A DNA stretch of 64,000 nucleotides, taken from the NCBI RefSeq assembly GCF_041075285.1, contig NZ_CP163512.1:1612001-1676000 (forward strand), in the 5' to 3' direction. The notes beneath the pieces were generated by a model. It worked only from the letters and a program-made list of their open reading frames with translations, ran no database searches and was not told the DNA's origin. The stretch is from Providencia rettgeri. Lineage in GTDB: Bacteria; Pseudomonadota; Gammaproteobacteria; Enterobacterales; Enterobacteriaceae. Every line of letters begins with the position of its first letter. Positions within the stretch are counted from its first letter, which is position 1. Below are positions 8,953-18,785 of the stretch, piece by piece. The position numbers and the translations under genes were made by a program.

Positions 8953-9570
8953 ATGAGAAACCGACGACCTATGTCTCTAAATAACATTGCTATTATCCTA
9001 TTTGATCAGTTTGAAACCCTTGATGTTATGGGGCCTGTTGAAGTTTTTGGTCGATTAGGACACTGCCAGATAGATTTTATTTCACCGAATGGTGCTATGA
9101 TGACCAGCTCGCAGGGCGTTTCTATCAATACTCAAGCAATAACAACCCCTACTTATCAGCACATTTTAATTCCAGGCGGTCAAGGTACTCGCCCTCTTTC
9201 TGTAAACGAAGATTATATCCAATGGGTAAAAACACAGTTTGAGTTTGCTGACACCGGGATTTCCGTCTGTACAGGCTCAGCCTTACTTGCCAAAACTTTA
9301 CTGTTAAATGGTGTAAAAGCAACAACGAACAAGCTTGCTTATGATTGGGTAACCAGCCTTAATCCCTTAGTATTTTGGCAACCGCAGGCTCGCTGGGTTC
9401 ATGATGGTAAGTTCTATACTTCCTCTGGCATTAGTGCTGGTATTGATATGTCTTTACAAATTGTGAGTGACTTTTACGACGTTGAAACAGCTAAAAATAT
9501 TGCATTAAGAATGGAATATTTATGGGATCAAGACCCTAACCATGATCCCTTTGCAAAAGTCATCATATAA
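8953..9570 (+). CDS. DJ-1/PfpI family protein (isonitrile hydratase-like)
   Basis: 205-residue protein of the class I glutamine amidotransferase-like DJ-1/PfpI superfamily. The nucleophile-elbow cysteine is at about residue 106 (SVCTGSALLAKT), with an acidic residue in the FETLDVMGPVEVF segment and SGISAGIDMSL near the C-terminus. This arrangement fits the InhA/isonitrile hydratase-like or ThiJ stand-alone group rather than the AraC-fused regulators, since no HTH domain follows. Start 8953 and 8971 (MSLNN) are both possible because neither has a strong ribosome site. Substrate not predictable. Confidence 0.8.
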   Translation: MRNRRPMSLNNIAIILFDQFETLDVMGPVEVFGRLGHCQIDFISPNGAMMTSSQGVSINTQAITTPTYQHILIPGGQGTRPLSVNEDYIQWVKTQFEFADTGISVCTGSALLAKTLLLNGVKATTNKLAYDWVTSLNPLVFWQPQARWVHDGKFYTSSGISAGIDMSLQIVSDFYDVETAKNIALRMEYLWDQDPNHDPFAKVII

Positions 9571-10073
9571 GATGCCATTTATTTTTTTAAATGGTACTTT
9601 TACTTTACTCTACATTGCTTAAATACGGTTATTTACTAATAAATAGCGTTAATATCAACTTATCTAGATTAGATATTAACGATCAGATTATTAACAGTGA
9701 ATTATCCATCTATTAACTTCTTTAAAGAATAGTAAATAGTTATATTTATAATAAAAATAGTAATGCTTTGATTTTAATAAATTATTTTGAATATAGTTTC
9801 ACACTGGAACATTTATTTGAATTATAATGAATTGATATTAAACATGTTATTAATTCCCTTAACGCATCAACAATTATAACCAACACTCCCGTTTAATATC
9901 ATCGACAATCCCATACTAAAAATAATGACATTAACTTTTTATTATAAAGAAAAATTTTTATCATATTTATGGCTATTAAAACTTTTAAATTATGTTGTTT
10001 TTTAATATACTCTTATACGTAAATTAACAACAATTATCAAATAATAACCCTTCATGCAAATTGAGGATGTCAT
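9571..10073. other. AT-rich intergenic spacer with two inverted repeats
   Basis: No ORF of note. CCATTT/AAATGG at 9575-9594 may be a weak terminator for the PfpI-family gene. A perfect nine-base inverted repeat GTTAATATC...GATATTAAC spans 9648-9680. The last 60 bp hold the promoter region and GAGGA ribosome site of the following regulator. Confidence 0.5.
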
Positions 10074-10376
10074 ATGGACATTCATAGTATCATCGGTATA
10101 AAAATAAAAAACCGGAGAAAAGAGCTTGGTCTTTCTGGTGCTAATTTAGCTGATAAATTAAATTTAAGCCAACAACAAATATCACGTTATGAGAATGGAA
10201 TTAATAAAATACCGCTTAATCATTTAGTTGATATTGCTGAAGCACTCGGTTGCCCTATTGAGTGGTTTTTCCAAGATTATACTAGCGAATACAAAAGAAA
10301 TGGAAACCAAGAAGATAATCTAACGGAAAGAGAAATGCAATATACTGCTGAAAGTGTAATTTTCAACAAAAAATAA
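10074..10376 (+). CDS. MrpJ-like XRE-family transcriptional regulator
   Basis: 100-residue protein with a single Cro/C1-type HTH (about residues 8-62). It carries SQQQISRYENG at 32-42, the hallmark of the MrpJ group of fimbria-associated regulators. In Proteus, MrpJ is encoded at the end of the MR/P fimbrial operon and represses flagellar genes. Here the gene is convergent with fimbrial operon 1 rather than its last cistron. ATG 10074 is preceded by GAGGA. A role in switching between adhesion and motility is inferred from family and position. Confidence 0.8.
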   Translation: MDIHSIIGIKIKNRRKELGLSGANLADKLNLSQQQISRYENGINKIPLNHLVDIAEALGCPIEWFFQDYTSEYKRNGNQEDNLTEREMQYTAESVIFNKK

Positions 10377-10404
10377 TTTTCCTCTAAGCCCTCCCCAAAA
10401 AAAC

Positions 10405-10448
10405 AAAAAAGGCATCATATAGCCAAAATGGTTGTATTTGCCTTTTTT
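10405..10448 (+). terminator. terminator after the MrpJ-like regulator
   Basis: AAAAAAGGCA ... TGCCTTTTTT, a ten-base stem with an inner AGCCA/TGGTT pairing, ending in a T-run 28 bp past the regulator stop. Confidence 0.8.
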
Positions 10449-10480
10449 ATGTTAGAGTTTAAATATTATTATAAGCAGTA

Positions 10481-10507
10481 AAGCCAATCTGTTAAGTAGA
10501 TTGGCTT
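10481..10507 (-). terminator. hairpin after fimbrial operon 1
   Basis: Perfect ten-base inverted repeat AAGCCAATCT / AGATTGGCTT with a seven-base loop, 60 bp past the adhesin stop. On the minus strand it is followed only by a weak T-rich stretch, so it may stabilise the mRNA 3' end rather than terminate cleanly. Confidence 0.6.
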
Positions 10508-10566
10508 AATTAATCTTTAGTATCTAACTTAAATTAATGTTAAGTTTAGGGTACAAATTATTTAAT

Positions 10567-11586
10567 TTAATCGTAATTGATATTAAATACCATCTGAGAA
10601 TGCACTTCCCCGGCAGATATTTTTTTCTCATACTGATAATATCTTGCTGTATAATTTAGTGTGATGTCTTTTTCTTGATTATCATGCAAACGCCCTAACC
10701 CATATTTTGTATTGAATTGTAACTCCCTTTGACTATCCCTTTCTAAAACTTGGATGCCAATACCATTTGCAGGACTTGAAGTACTTAAATTTACAAGAAC
10801 ACCTTTATTTGAGACACCTACAGGTTCTTTACCATCATAACTTATTGAGATATTTGTGTAGCCTTGTACACTGACCCCGCCATTACAAACGAGAGTTATA
10901 TCAAAATCTTTTCCACCAGCAGTGCTCCCAACTCCCGTAAACTGTGTACGGTTAACAGGGCTTAACTCGACATTTTTCTCTCTTTCACCACGTACTTTGC
11001 ATGAAGCTGAAGAGATTGTTATCGCATTAGCGTTTAAGTAACTGACTAATACAGGATTACTTTTGTCGAAGCCATAACGAGTATATTTTCCTGACGCGAT
11101 ACTACCTGCACCTGTTTTATTGGCCGTTTTTACGAGTTGTAGTGTAAATACAGAGTTTGCTAAATACACTTTTGTTCCACCCGTCCATGTATTACCACTT
11201 CCCCTAATGCCATATTTATCAGGATATGTAAAACGAACAGAGCCGCCACCACGTTCAAACCTCATCCCGATACCTGGCACATTGGTTTGGAAAATTTTAT
11301 CTGATCCAGGGATCTGCGTTAGTCCAGGCATAATAACTTCTGCATCAAAATAGGTAACACCTGAATAGCAGGTTGCATAAATTGTTTGCCGAGGATCAAC
11401 CATTGTGTAGGTCTTTTCAGCAATTACAGCCCCTTTAGGGAGATCAGGGTCAACCACAATTTGCCCCATTTCCATATTAAATTCATACGTTGGCGCATTG
11501 CTACGTACACAATATGCTGCTGCATATGTTGATGAAAGTAAAATTCCCATGCCTAAATACCAACGATATTGCTTAATTATTGACAT
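10567..11586 (-). CDS. fimbrial tip adhesin-like protein (operon 1)
   Basis: 339-residue secreted protein: signal peptide to about residue 24, an N-terminal putative receptor-binding domain with its own cysteines, and a C-terminal pilin domain from about residue 185 (SASCKVRGE ... ITLVCNGG ... MVFNINYD) with the paired cysteines and beta-zipper tail expected of a subunit taken up by the chaperone. The two-domain layout fits a tip adhesin such as MrkD/FimH, with no close recognised homologue. It overlaps the usher by 10 bp and is the last gene of the operon. Confidence 0.78.
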   Translation of the reverse strand: MSIIKQYRWYLGMGILLSSTYAAAYCVRSNAPTYEFNMEMGQIVVDPDLPKGAVIAEKTYTMVDPRQTIYATCYSGVTYFDAEVIMPGLTQIPGSDKIFQTNVPGIGMRFERGGGSVRFTYPDKYGIRGSGNTWTGGTKVYLANSVFTLQLVKTANKTGAGSIASGKYTRYGFDKSNPVLVSYLNANAITISSASCKVRGEREKNVELSPVNRTQFTGVGSTAGGKDFDITLVCNGGVSVQGYTNISISYDGKEPVGVSNKGVLVNLSTSSPANGIGIQVLERDSQRELQFNTKYGLGRLHDNQEKDITLNYTARYYQYEKKISAGEVHSQMVFNINYD

Positions 11587-14057
11587 AGCTTATCCTTACT
11601 TTCAGAATCTAATGAGAATGAACATTCACCACTATCCCATTTGATAATGGCCTGAGTAGCTTCATCATTGCTGATAAACACAGAACCACCTTGCCCCACA
11701 ATTCCAATAGATTCCCCTGTATGGTCAACAACATTGGCACCAAAAGGTAATGGCTTATTGCCTTGTCTTATAACGCTATAAACAATATTTTTTTCTACTT
11801 TTGTACCGAATATTACCTTCACAACACTACCTTCATAAGGCACAACTTGTGATGAGGTATTTTCAAATACAATGTCTTCAGAGCTACCTTTAGCATCGAT
11901 TTCAACGTTATTAATACGGTATGCACGCACATAAGGTGCGACTGCATATCCATTACCGTCAATTTTACTGCCTTGCGCTCCCATTACAGAGGCACCTTCT
12001 GCACCTTTAGCTTCAATCAAGGCAATTGTTGTTGAAATATTTGGCGTCAGTGTAATGCCACCGGAATGAACCACGACAGATCCGTTCGCCGCTAAACCAT
12101 ATTGCCTGTACTCTTTTCCTTGGCTGTAGTTAGCACTGGTATTCACCTTTGACGTTCTATAGCCCGTATTTAAACCAACATTTTTCTCGCCGCCATTTGC
12201 AACTGAGGTGTTTACACCATAGGTCCAATTATTTTCGCGATCAAAAGAACCATTTGCACCTAATTGGCTCGAACCAAATGTTTCATTATTAAATGTGGTA
12301 TAAGACGTAATTGTGGTGCTGTTTTGCTCTCCAAAGTACAGTGGGAAGCTTAGGTTCAGACTAATACGGTCATCTTTCTTATTCCCATTGCTTTGTGTGT
12401 AAACTCTCATCAAAGAAACGCCATAATTAAAACGATCAAAATGATTGTTATAACTTAATTGATATTGCTTTTCTGTTCCTGATTTATCCCAATAGCTCGA
12501 AATACGACCTGTAAAATAAAGACCTCCATAGCCATCCGGTAAATTTTGGTTAATCGTGTAACTGAAACCATTTTTTTCACGGCCTAAAGTATTCGCAATT
12601 CCACGTTTGTCATCATCAATCGCACGTACCGCATTGTTAACACTATAGTAATCTTTTGTAGAGTAGCGATATGCAGCTAAAACAAGGTTTGTATCTGTTT
12701 GCGTGAACAATCGGTTAAAGGTAAAGCGATAGCTTTGACCAAGATAAGTGTCATGGCTAAAGACTGTTCTTGATTGTGTCAAATCTACCGCAACCGCCCC
12801 AAACCCAGTGTTGATCCCTGAACCAATAAGATAAGCTTGATAATCATCGAATGCCGTCACACCACCATAAATCGTGAATGTATTATTTAAACCATGTTGT
12901 ACTGTTCCTTGCATAACAAACGGTTTGTTTTTCAAACCATCAGTATCAACTTTACCCCCAGAAACTTGATAGCGCGTGAATCCTGGGCGCAATAATTGCG
13001 CAAGTGACGAGTACGGCACACTAAAAGAGCTTTCGCTACCATCCGCTTCTTTAACAGTAACAACCAGATCATTACCATAGCCTGATGGATAAACGTCCGT
13101 TAAGTTAAATGGCCCTGGCGCTACGGTTGTTTGATAAATAATAGAATCGTTTTGTTTCACAGTGACAAGCGCATTACTTTGTGCAACGCCCCTAATTTCT
13201 GGGGCGTAACTTGTCATACCATCAGGATACATACCATCATCGGTTGACAGTCTTGCACCTCGTAAACCGATGCTATCGAATAAATCTCCGTCTGTATAAA
13301 ACTGCCCTGCTGTTGCTTTTGATTTTATTGATGCAATGGGTTTTTGCAGATAAGTTTGGTTACTATTCCAATCAGTGCCATTCCTACGCTGCCAGTTTAA
13401 ATTCCCTTGATGTTTAAGTAGCCATCCGCCATAGCTTAACCCTGCATTTAACCCTATATAGGCACTTGAGTTATTACTCTTATGTGATCCACTGGTATGT
13501 GTATCATAATAGTTCGCCATATAACCTAAATTAAGTGCAGGTATTCCTTCATCCCAAAATTGTGGTGATACATAACCTCTAGACATTCTTTGTTCATAAA
13601 TCTGTGGAACAGAAATATCTAGACGTAATGTGGATGTTTGGAATGCATCAGAAATATCTTTCTGATTATTCCACTGCATTAACGATAAACACTCTAAGCT
13701 ATCTGCTTTAATATTTGGATTTAATTTATCTACGTTAATACCAAAATCAGATAGCATTTTGGCTGTATAACATACTCCGAGTTGCCCATTCTCTTTTTGA
13801 ATAAAATCAAGATCGTAACGCCCTTTCCAATTATTATTGGTATAGACATCAACAGAATATGTACCTGGTTCAATACCAGATTGATTAAAGCGTTTTAAGT
13901 CAATATTTTCTTTACTACCAATAATAAAACCACTGTTAAATTCGTAATCAGTTTCTTCTTCGCCCAGAGCGTTAAAAGAGGAAAGCATGCAAATTGTGAC
14001 AATGCAGGTCACAGAGAGTGTATTGCTATATTTATTGTTAAACTCTCGCCGTTTCAT
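11577..14057 (-). CDS. fimbrial outer-membrane usher protein (operon 1)
   Basis: 826-residue usher of the FimD/PapC family: signal peptide, N-terminal periplasmic domain (EFNSGFIIGSKENIDLKRF ... GTYSVDVYTN), a 24-strand barrel with plug region, and C-terminal domains ending in a cysteine pair (GECSF ... KLCQ). It assembles subunits delivered by the chaperone and secretes the growing fimbria. The chaperone stop lies 9 bp upstream and the adhesin start overlaps its end, so it is in the middle of a four-gene operon. Confidence 0.95.
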   Translation of the reverse strand: MKRREFNNKYSNTLSVTCIVTICMLSSFNALGEEETDYEFNSGFIIGSKENIDLKRFNQSGIEPGTYSVDVYTNNNWKGRYDLDFIQKENGQLGVCYTAKMLSDFGINVDKLNPNIKADSLECLSLMQWNNQKDISDAFQTSTLRLDISVPQIYEQRMSRGYVSPQFWDEGIPALNLGYMANYYDTHTSGSHKSNNSSAYIGLNAGLSYGGWLLKHQGNLNWQRRNGTDWNSNQTYLQKPIASIKSKATAGQFYTDGDLFDSIGLRGARLSTDDGMYPDGMTSYAPEIRGVAQSNALVTVKQNDSIIYQTTVAPGPFNLTDVYPSGYGNDLVVTVKEADGSESSFSVPYSSLAQLLRPGFTRYQVSGGKVDTDGLKNKPFVMQGTVQHGLNNTFTIYGGVTAFDDYQAYLIGSGINTGFGAVAVDLTQSRTVFSHDTYLGQSYRFTFNRLFTQTDTNLVLAAYRYSTKDYYSVNNAVRAIDDDKRGIANTLGREKNGFSYTINQNLPDGYGGLYFTGRISSYWDKSGTEKQYQLSYNNHFDRFNYGVSLMRVYTQSNGNKKDDRISLNLSFPLYFGEQNSTTITSYTTFNNETFGSSQLGANGSFDRENNWTYGVNTSVANGGEKNVGLNTGYRTSKVNTSANYSQGKEYRQYGLAANGSVVVHSGGITLTPNISTTIALIEAKGAEGASVMGAQGSKIDGNGYAVAPYVRAYRINNVEIDAKGSSEDIVFENTSSQVVPYEGSVVKVIFGTKVEKNIVYSVIRQGNKPLPFGANVVDHTGESIGIVGQGGSVFISNDEATQAIIKWDSGECSFSLDSESKDKLCQ

Positions 14058-14066
14058 TATATATTC

Positions 14067-14768
14067 CTATTTTGCAGTTAATGTGACTGCAACATCTGAA
14101 CCGTAATCATTAATGTTATTAATTACAACGTTACTACCAACCCTAACAGTTTGCGATAATTCAACTGAAGTTTGGTTTTTAGGTTCTAATAAAATCGTTT
14201 TTGAATTTAAAGCCGTTTTTCCATCTGTTGATATTTTAGTAATAGTAATAAAATAAGGAGTTGGATTTTCAATAACGATATTCTTACCCTGCGATTTTAT
14301 AATTAATTCTTCTGGTGCTGTCTGACGATTACTTAAACCTGTTGGGCGATACATGAATTTAAATCTAGAGCGAATCGCTAATTGCAATATGTTTTGACTT
14401 TCACCATTTTTCGCTTTAGCCATTGGAGGAATATCTAAGATATTTAGCCACCAAAGACTTTCTCTATCCTGAGGGATACTTGCTTTATCCATTAATTTAA
14501 TGCGGAGAGTTTGCCCGCCTTTAGCTTCAACACGAGAAATCGGTGGTGTAATTTGAAAAGGCGTTTTAATTGTATCTGGTGTTTCTGAGGCATCACCATT
14601 ATCAAGCCAAGCTTGAGCAACCGCAGGACGATCAGATGTATTATTTAATTGAACAGTGATTTCTTTTTCATCACCGGGATAAATAAAACGAGTACCATTT
14701 ACAATAATGTTATTGGCAAACGAAGACACACTGAAAATCAGGCTGCATATCAGAACTAAAGCTTTCAT
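14067..14768 (-). CDS. fimbrial periplasmic chaperone (operon 1)
   Basis: 233-residue PapD-like chaperone: signal peptide ending SSFA|NN, two immunoglobulin-like domains, conserved 'SLWWLNILDIPP' and 'LQLAIRSRFKFMYRP', and the C-terminal 'VNNINDYGSDV' strand. The short F1-G1 region points to the FGS subgroup. It donates a G1 strand to fold subunits and carries them to the usher immediately downstream. Confidence 0.93.
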   Translation of the reverse strand: MKALVLICSLIFSVSSFANNIIVNGTRFIYPGDEKEITVQLNNTSDRPAVAQAWLDNGDASETPDTIKTPFQITPPISRVEAKGGQTLRIKLMDKASIPQDRESLWWLNILDIPPMAKAKNGESQNILQLAIRSRFKFMYRPTGLSNRQTAPEELIIKSQGKNIVIENPTPYFITITKISTDGKTALNSKTILLEPKNQTSVELSQTVRVGSNVVINNINDYGSDVAVTLTAK

Positions 14769-14890
14769 TGGAACCTCTAAAAATAAAAGCGGCAGTATGG
14801 CTACCGCTTATCTAGTCATGCTATTTAACATTAGAATGATCGAACCATGCTAAATTAATTAGCACTTATATAAATCAAAACCGATGATTT

Positions 14891-15490
14891 TTATTGATAT
14901 GTTATTTCGTAAGTTGCGTAACTTTTCACTTCACCTGCAGTTACTGTGGTTGGTGTAGATGTTGCATAACCAACGTAGTATTGGAAGCGAGCACCATTAT
15001 CTAAAATAGAAGTTGGTTTAGAAGGCGCGGTTACGCCTGGGATAATTTTGGTATTTTGCATATCAGCATCATTAGAACTTGCTAATGCTAACTGAATGTT
15101 TTTTGCACCTGTCGTTTCTGTATTAGCTAAGTAACCTACATTGTTACCATTGGCATTTTGCAGCATGTTACCGCCAACCCAAGTAACTGCCAGTTTGTCA
15201 CCTTTAACAAAGTCGCCATTAGTTGCTGCTTCACAGTTAGTGACATCAATAACAAATGGTTTCGCTTTTAATAATTTATCTGCGCCACCCGCACGAACTT
15301 CTTCAACTGAAATAGGTGCTAAATAAACATTTGCATCACTGCCTTGTCCATCAACAGAAACAGTACAAGAAACATCTGTCACTTTGCCATGAAAATTAAC
15401 TAAACCCCCACCTACTTTTGGTGTTGCAGCATTAGCAGTTGATAAACCAATAATTGTTGTTGCGATAGCACTCAGTAGTACTTTCTTCAT
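14891..15490 (-). CDS. major fimbrial subunit (operon 1)
   Basis: About 199 residues: signal peptide (ending STANA|A), N-terminal donor strand '[16 protein letters not shown]', one cysteine pair, and C-terminal '[10 protein letters not shown]' beta-zipper. First gene of the operon; the 122 bp gap to the chaperone is the usual place for partial termination that raises subunit yield. TTAGGA lies just before two closely spaced ATGs (15496 and 15490). The second has better spacing and is chosen. Confidence 0.9.
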   Translation of the reverse strand: MKKVLLSAIATTIIGLSTANAATPKVGGGLVNFHGKVTDVSCTVSVDGQGSDANVYLAPISVEEVRAGGADKLLKAKPFVIDVTNCEAATNGDFVKGDKLAVTWVGGNMLQNANGNNVGYLANTETTGAKNIQLALASSNDADMQNTKIIPGVTAPSKPTSILDNGARFQYYVGYATSTPTTVTAGEVKSYATYEITYQ

Positions 15491-15496
15491 TTTCAT

Positions 15497-17028
15497 TTCC
15501 TAATATGAGATTTTTATTTTTACATTTAAAAGAACTCATTAAGCTTTTTTATTTAGCGGTAAAAAGAAAACAAAAACCCTATCGCATAATATATGCGACC
15601 TTGTGGATTTTCGTTTCATTTTGAAACCGTTGCATTAATACAAATAAATACGCTTCTTAATCAGTCCTACTTAGAATTTTTAATCATATGCACTATATGA
15701 TTTCGCAGAGAGGATACATAATAACTTAAGTTTTATTAAATCGTTTTTATCATTCCTTAATAACATTTTAATAGCTATCTCCTATCAAAATACCCTTATC
15801 GATTGAGATATTCAAGATATCCACCTCACTGCTTTACTCGTTAAAAGCTCAATTTTTAGATAAAAAAACGATAAATTATCTAAATTATGAATTTTATAAA
15901 CCGTATTTGCATTAATAAAGATTTTTATAAAAACTTATATTTTGGTTTTTATGGTTTAAATTATCAACGTGCTTACATTTTGATACTTTTTGTTATCAAA
16001 TATTATGAAATCACATTGTTTTATATGAACAAAAAATAGATTATTCATAAGTATTATTTATGCGTTTTTAGTGGAAAAATAATCTTGATTTAAACTATCT
16101 GAGAACTCACAATAGCGAATTATTATGCTTAATATCGATTAAACACTCAATGCGTGTATTTATGGATTATTGCACCAGTAATTTGCTTTGGTCGATAAAG
16201 GAATTAAAGAATATAATTTAGGAAGGGTGTTTTTGCTAATTTAATCTAAATAAAGATATATAATGTAACAGATGAAAAGAGAGATTTAAGGAAATAATAA
16301 TAAAATCGCAATATTATTCTTTATTCATTCAACTGCACTTTTAAATAAATAATCAAAATTAGAGTATCAACATTAGGATCAATGTAAAAAAAAATTATCA
16401 TTGTTTTTGATATAAGACAAAAAACTGAATCCATTGGCTCAAAAAACAAGCTGCTCTAAGTCAATTTTTTCATTTTATAACTATATGAAAATAAAAATAA
16501 TTTCCTAAAACGAACAGCTAAAAAAAATAGGATATTGACTGTCATTTTTCGCATTAGGAATATTCCTAATTTACGCATAGTGTGTGTAAGATTGTGATCT
16601 CTCCTCTGTAATAGCCGTTAAAACGACTATTTTACGAGCAAATTTAATGTTCGATACTCATCTTATCGCTTTTTCACAAATCTAATTAGAGTAATAACCA
16701 TCATTTATCCTCCAATTTCAAAAACGATAAAATACAACACATTCTAATGACAAATTAGATGACAATATGAATAACTAGCTATTTCAATTCATTATGCATA
16801 GTCAGCCGCGATCTCAACCTAACGTAATGCAATATAAAGACAATATCATCAACGGGTCTCTTATAGTGAACACGGATATCTGATTATATTTTGCTGTTTC
16901 ATTCAGTGGTGAGAGGTGCTCTAGTGAGATATGTTATCGGCGGCTAACAAGAAAAGATGAGGAAAAATTTATTTATATTGCAGACCCAATGCAAAATCTA
17001 TTTTGCTTTGGGTCGAAAGATTGGTCAT
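15497..17028. other. 1.5 kb AT-rich spacer upstream of fimbrial operon 1
   Basis: No ORF with coding character. It should contain the operon promoter and regulatory sites. Visible structures are an inverted repeat ATCATAT/ATATGAT at 15683-15701 and a perfect 18 bp palindrome at 16553-16570. I see no long inverted-repeat pair of the mrp/fim invertible type and no recombinase gene nearby. The composition suits H-NS-type silencing, which is inference. Confidence 0.55.
16553..16570. promoter_or_regulatory. 18 bp perfect palindrome, candidate regulator site
   Basis: ATTAGGAATATTCCTAAT is exactly self-complementary and lies about 1.06 kb upstream of the fimbrial subunit and 0.45 kb from the DUF333 lipoprotein. 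Its size suits a dimeric regulator. No family assigned. Confidence 0.4.
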
Positions 17029-17259
17029 TTATTGATGATCTCTACGGTACAAAGCCCACTCTTCTATTTTCTCACCGGAAGGCAGTGTGCAAATGCCAAC
17101 TTGCCCTTCGGGGGTATCAGTAATTTCAGACTTACCGCCTAATTTCTCACAGTAGACTGAAGCCGGATTAGCCAGCCCAACAGAATTTACTGTGTTTGTG
17201 CCTTTAGCTGAGCACCCCACAATTAAAAGTAAGGTTGAAAACACAAGAAGCTTTTTCAT
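17029..17259 (-). CDS. DUF333 small lipoprotein
   Basis: 76-residue lipoprotein (MKKLLVFSTLLLIVGC lipobox) with the DUF333 signature 'ANPASVYCEKLGGKSEI ... GQVGICTLPSGEKIEEWALYR', as in E. coli YoaF and related proteins. ATG 17259 sits 7 nt after AAGGA; the ATG two codons upstream overlaps that ribosome site. Monocistronic in an accessory stretch. Molecular role unknown. Confidence 0.85.
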   Translation of the reverse strand: MKKLLVFSTLLLIVGCSAKGTNTVNSVGLANPASVYCEKLGGKSEITDTPEGQVGICTLPSGEKIEEWALYRRDHQ

Positions 17260-17747
17260 ACACATCCTTATTTAGGTTAAGACAATTGATTCTATTGCAG
17301 TCCCATAATCTGAGCAATACCAAACTCTACCTATTCAATACTACAATCGTTTATAGTGTTGAGTATCACCCTGGCTATGTTTTATTGTTTTATATGGATA
17401 AAACCGAGATTTGCATTCCATAACTGATTAGCGCTCGTGAAAAAAAAGCGACAGATATGTTACAAAGATACAGTCGCCGTAGACGTAACTAAAGTACACA
17501 AACGACTTTAACAGATTGTTTTTATTGAAAATAAATAAAATAGTTAACCGACATAGCGTTACTCAAAACGAAATATGACAAAAAGTAGTAAAATTGCACC
17601 ACTTTTTTACAGAATGTCATTGTTTTATTGGTTATGATGGATGCGAATAACAAATCATGTAAGTTAAGCCCATTTCGCGATGGGCTATTTTTTTAGCTCA
17701 ATAAAGCTAGAGTTAGCTTCCATTATCCAGCCATTAAATTTATCTTT
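17260..17747. other. spacer with possible small RNA
   Basis: No convincing protein gene. The 17235-17423 open frame lacks a ribosome site and coding character. The only structured element is the orphan terminator at 17667, which implies a plus-strand transcript of unknown start. Confidence 0.4.
17667..17694 (+). terminator. orphan intrinsic terminator, possible sRNA 3' end
   Basis: AGCCCAT/ATGGGCT stem with a six-base loop and a run of T. No protein-coding gene on the plus strand ends here. The stem resembles the terminators of enterobacterial Hfq sRNAs such as RprA, but the upstream sequence was not recognised. A TGGTTATGAT extended -10-like element lies about 35 bp upstream. Confidence 0.55.
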
Positions 17748-17810
17748 GTGTTATTTTACTGCATATCTAATTGTTATTATTATATTAATTTTATTCTTGG
17801 TATATTGATG

Positions 17811-17939
17811 TCTATCTGCGCTATTTCCTTGCTCAACCTGATTAGTTTATCTAAGTTACTAATAATAACATCAGTAGGTGTCGCGCTGATTGTCATAAAT
17901 AGTTGGTGGGTCTTGGTGATTTTAACTAAAATACTGTAA
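17811..17939 (+). CDS. possible small membrane protein
   Basis: 42-residue frame from an internal ATG reading MSICAISLLNLISLSKLL, then a second hydrophobic stretch with VINSWWVLVILTKIL. The same frame is open upstream to 17748. Two membrane segments are plausible, but there is no clear ribosome site and no recognised family, so it may be chance. Confidence 0.22.
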   Translation, partial: SICAISLLNLISLSKLLIITSVGVALIVINSWWVLVILTKIL

Positions 17940-17973
17940 ACCGCTTATATTCTTGATGCATTAGATAATGATG

Positions 17974-18183
17974 TTATTTTTTCTTACGATTATCAAAAAT
18001 AACAATTAAAATTCCCAAAAAAGCGATAACTAAACTCCCAATAATATAATTTTGCCTATCAAACACTAAGCCTGCATCTTTGATACTCTCACCGTATACG
18101 ATTGGAATAGTCACATCCATATTGTATGCAAGAAAAGCAGTAATGAGCCCAATGATCGTTAAAACGACACCAAACGTTTTCAT
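17974..18183 (-). CDS. small two-helix inner-membrane protein
   Basis: 69 residues: MKTFGVVLTIIGLITAFLAY forms one membrane helix, a polar loop (MDVTIPIVYGESIKDAG) separates it from YIIGSLVIAFLGILIVIF, and a basic FDNRKKK tail marks the cytoplasmic end. ATG 18183 follows AGGTGAACAGG. The family looks real, since the polar loop is non-random, but no function is recognised. Confidence 0.6.
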   Translation of the reverse strand: MKTFGVVLTIIGLITAFLAYNMDVTIPIVYGESIKDAGLVFDRQNYIIGSLVIAFLGILIVIFDNRKKK

Positions 18184-18390
18184 CCTGTTCACCTTAAATC
18201 ACATTAATTTAGGATATGGTAACTAACTGCCTAAATAAAAGCAAAGCTTATACGTATTATTACGGTGTATTTTTTAACAAAAAATGCGCAACAAATTAAC
18301 AACGCACAGCGCAATTTTCAACTAAATATTACAATTAAAATTTTATTTGAAAACTGCTTTGCTGATTTAACAATAACTACAAGTGATTTA

Positions 18391-18513
18391 TTAAAAAGCA
18401 TAATTAATCATTAATACATAATGACTTAATCTTTCTAATAAAGGGAACTGTGATAATGAAAATAAAATATCCAATAAGGTAATTAGATCAAGTTGAGGTA
18501 AAGATGCTTCCAT
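18391..18513 (-). CDS. candidate 40-residue small protein
   Basis: Open frame starting MEASLPQLDLITLLDILFSL and ending MINYAF, leucine-rich and mildly amphipathic, with AGGA spaced six bases before the ATG. Too short for standard gene calling. No family recognised; called on ribosome-site quality and composition alone. Confidence 0.35.
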   Translation of the reverse strand: MEASLPQLDLITLLDILFSLSQFPLLERLSHYVLMINYAF

Positions 18514-18785
18514 TGTCGTTCCTGTGATCAAAGAATAAACTCACTTTGCTTTTATATTAAATATGATAATGTAACCATTGATATTCCATTTACACTAGGT
18601 TGCAGTCTATTTTTTTGATAACCAACCTCGGCGATCATTTTGCCTTCGAAATCAATAAAGGAAAGGGTAAAACGTTTTTCCTTCTTTATCTTTGCAACTT
18701 GGATAGTGCATTTTTTGTACTGATGGCGCATTCTTCCTTTAAATGTATGGTGTATAAGCTACGAGATATAACCACCAGTAATCGA

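Noticed and set aside
15497..17028. Phase-variable invertible promoter of fimbrial operon 1
   Set aside because: No pair of long inverted repeats flanking a promoter-sized segment and no tyrosine recombinase gene in or next to the operon could be found by reading.
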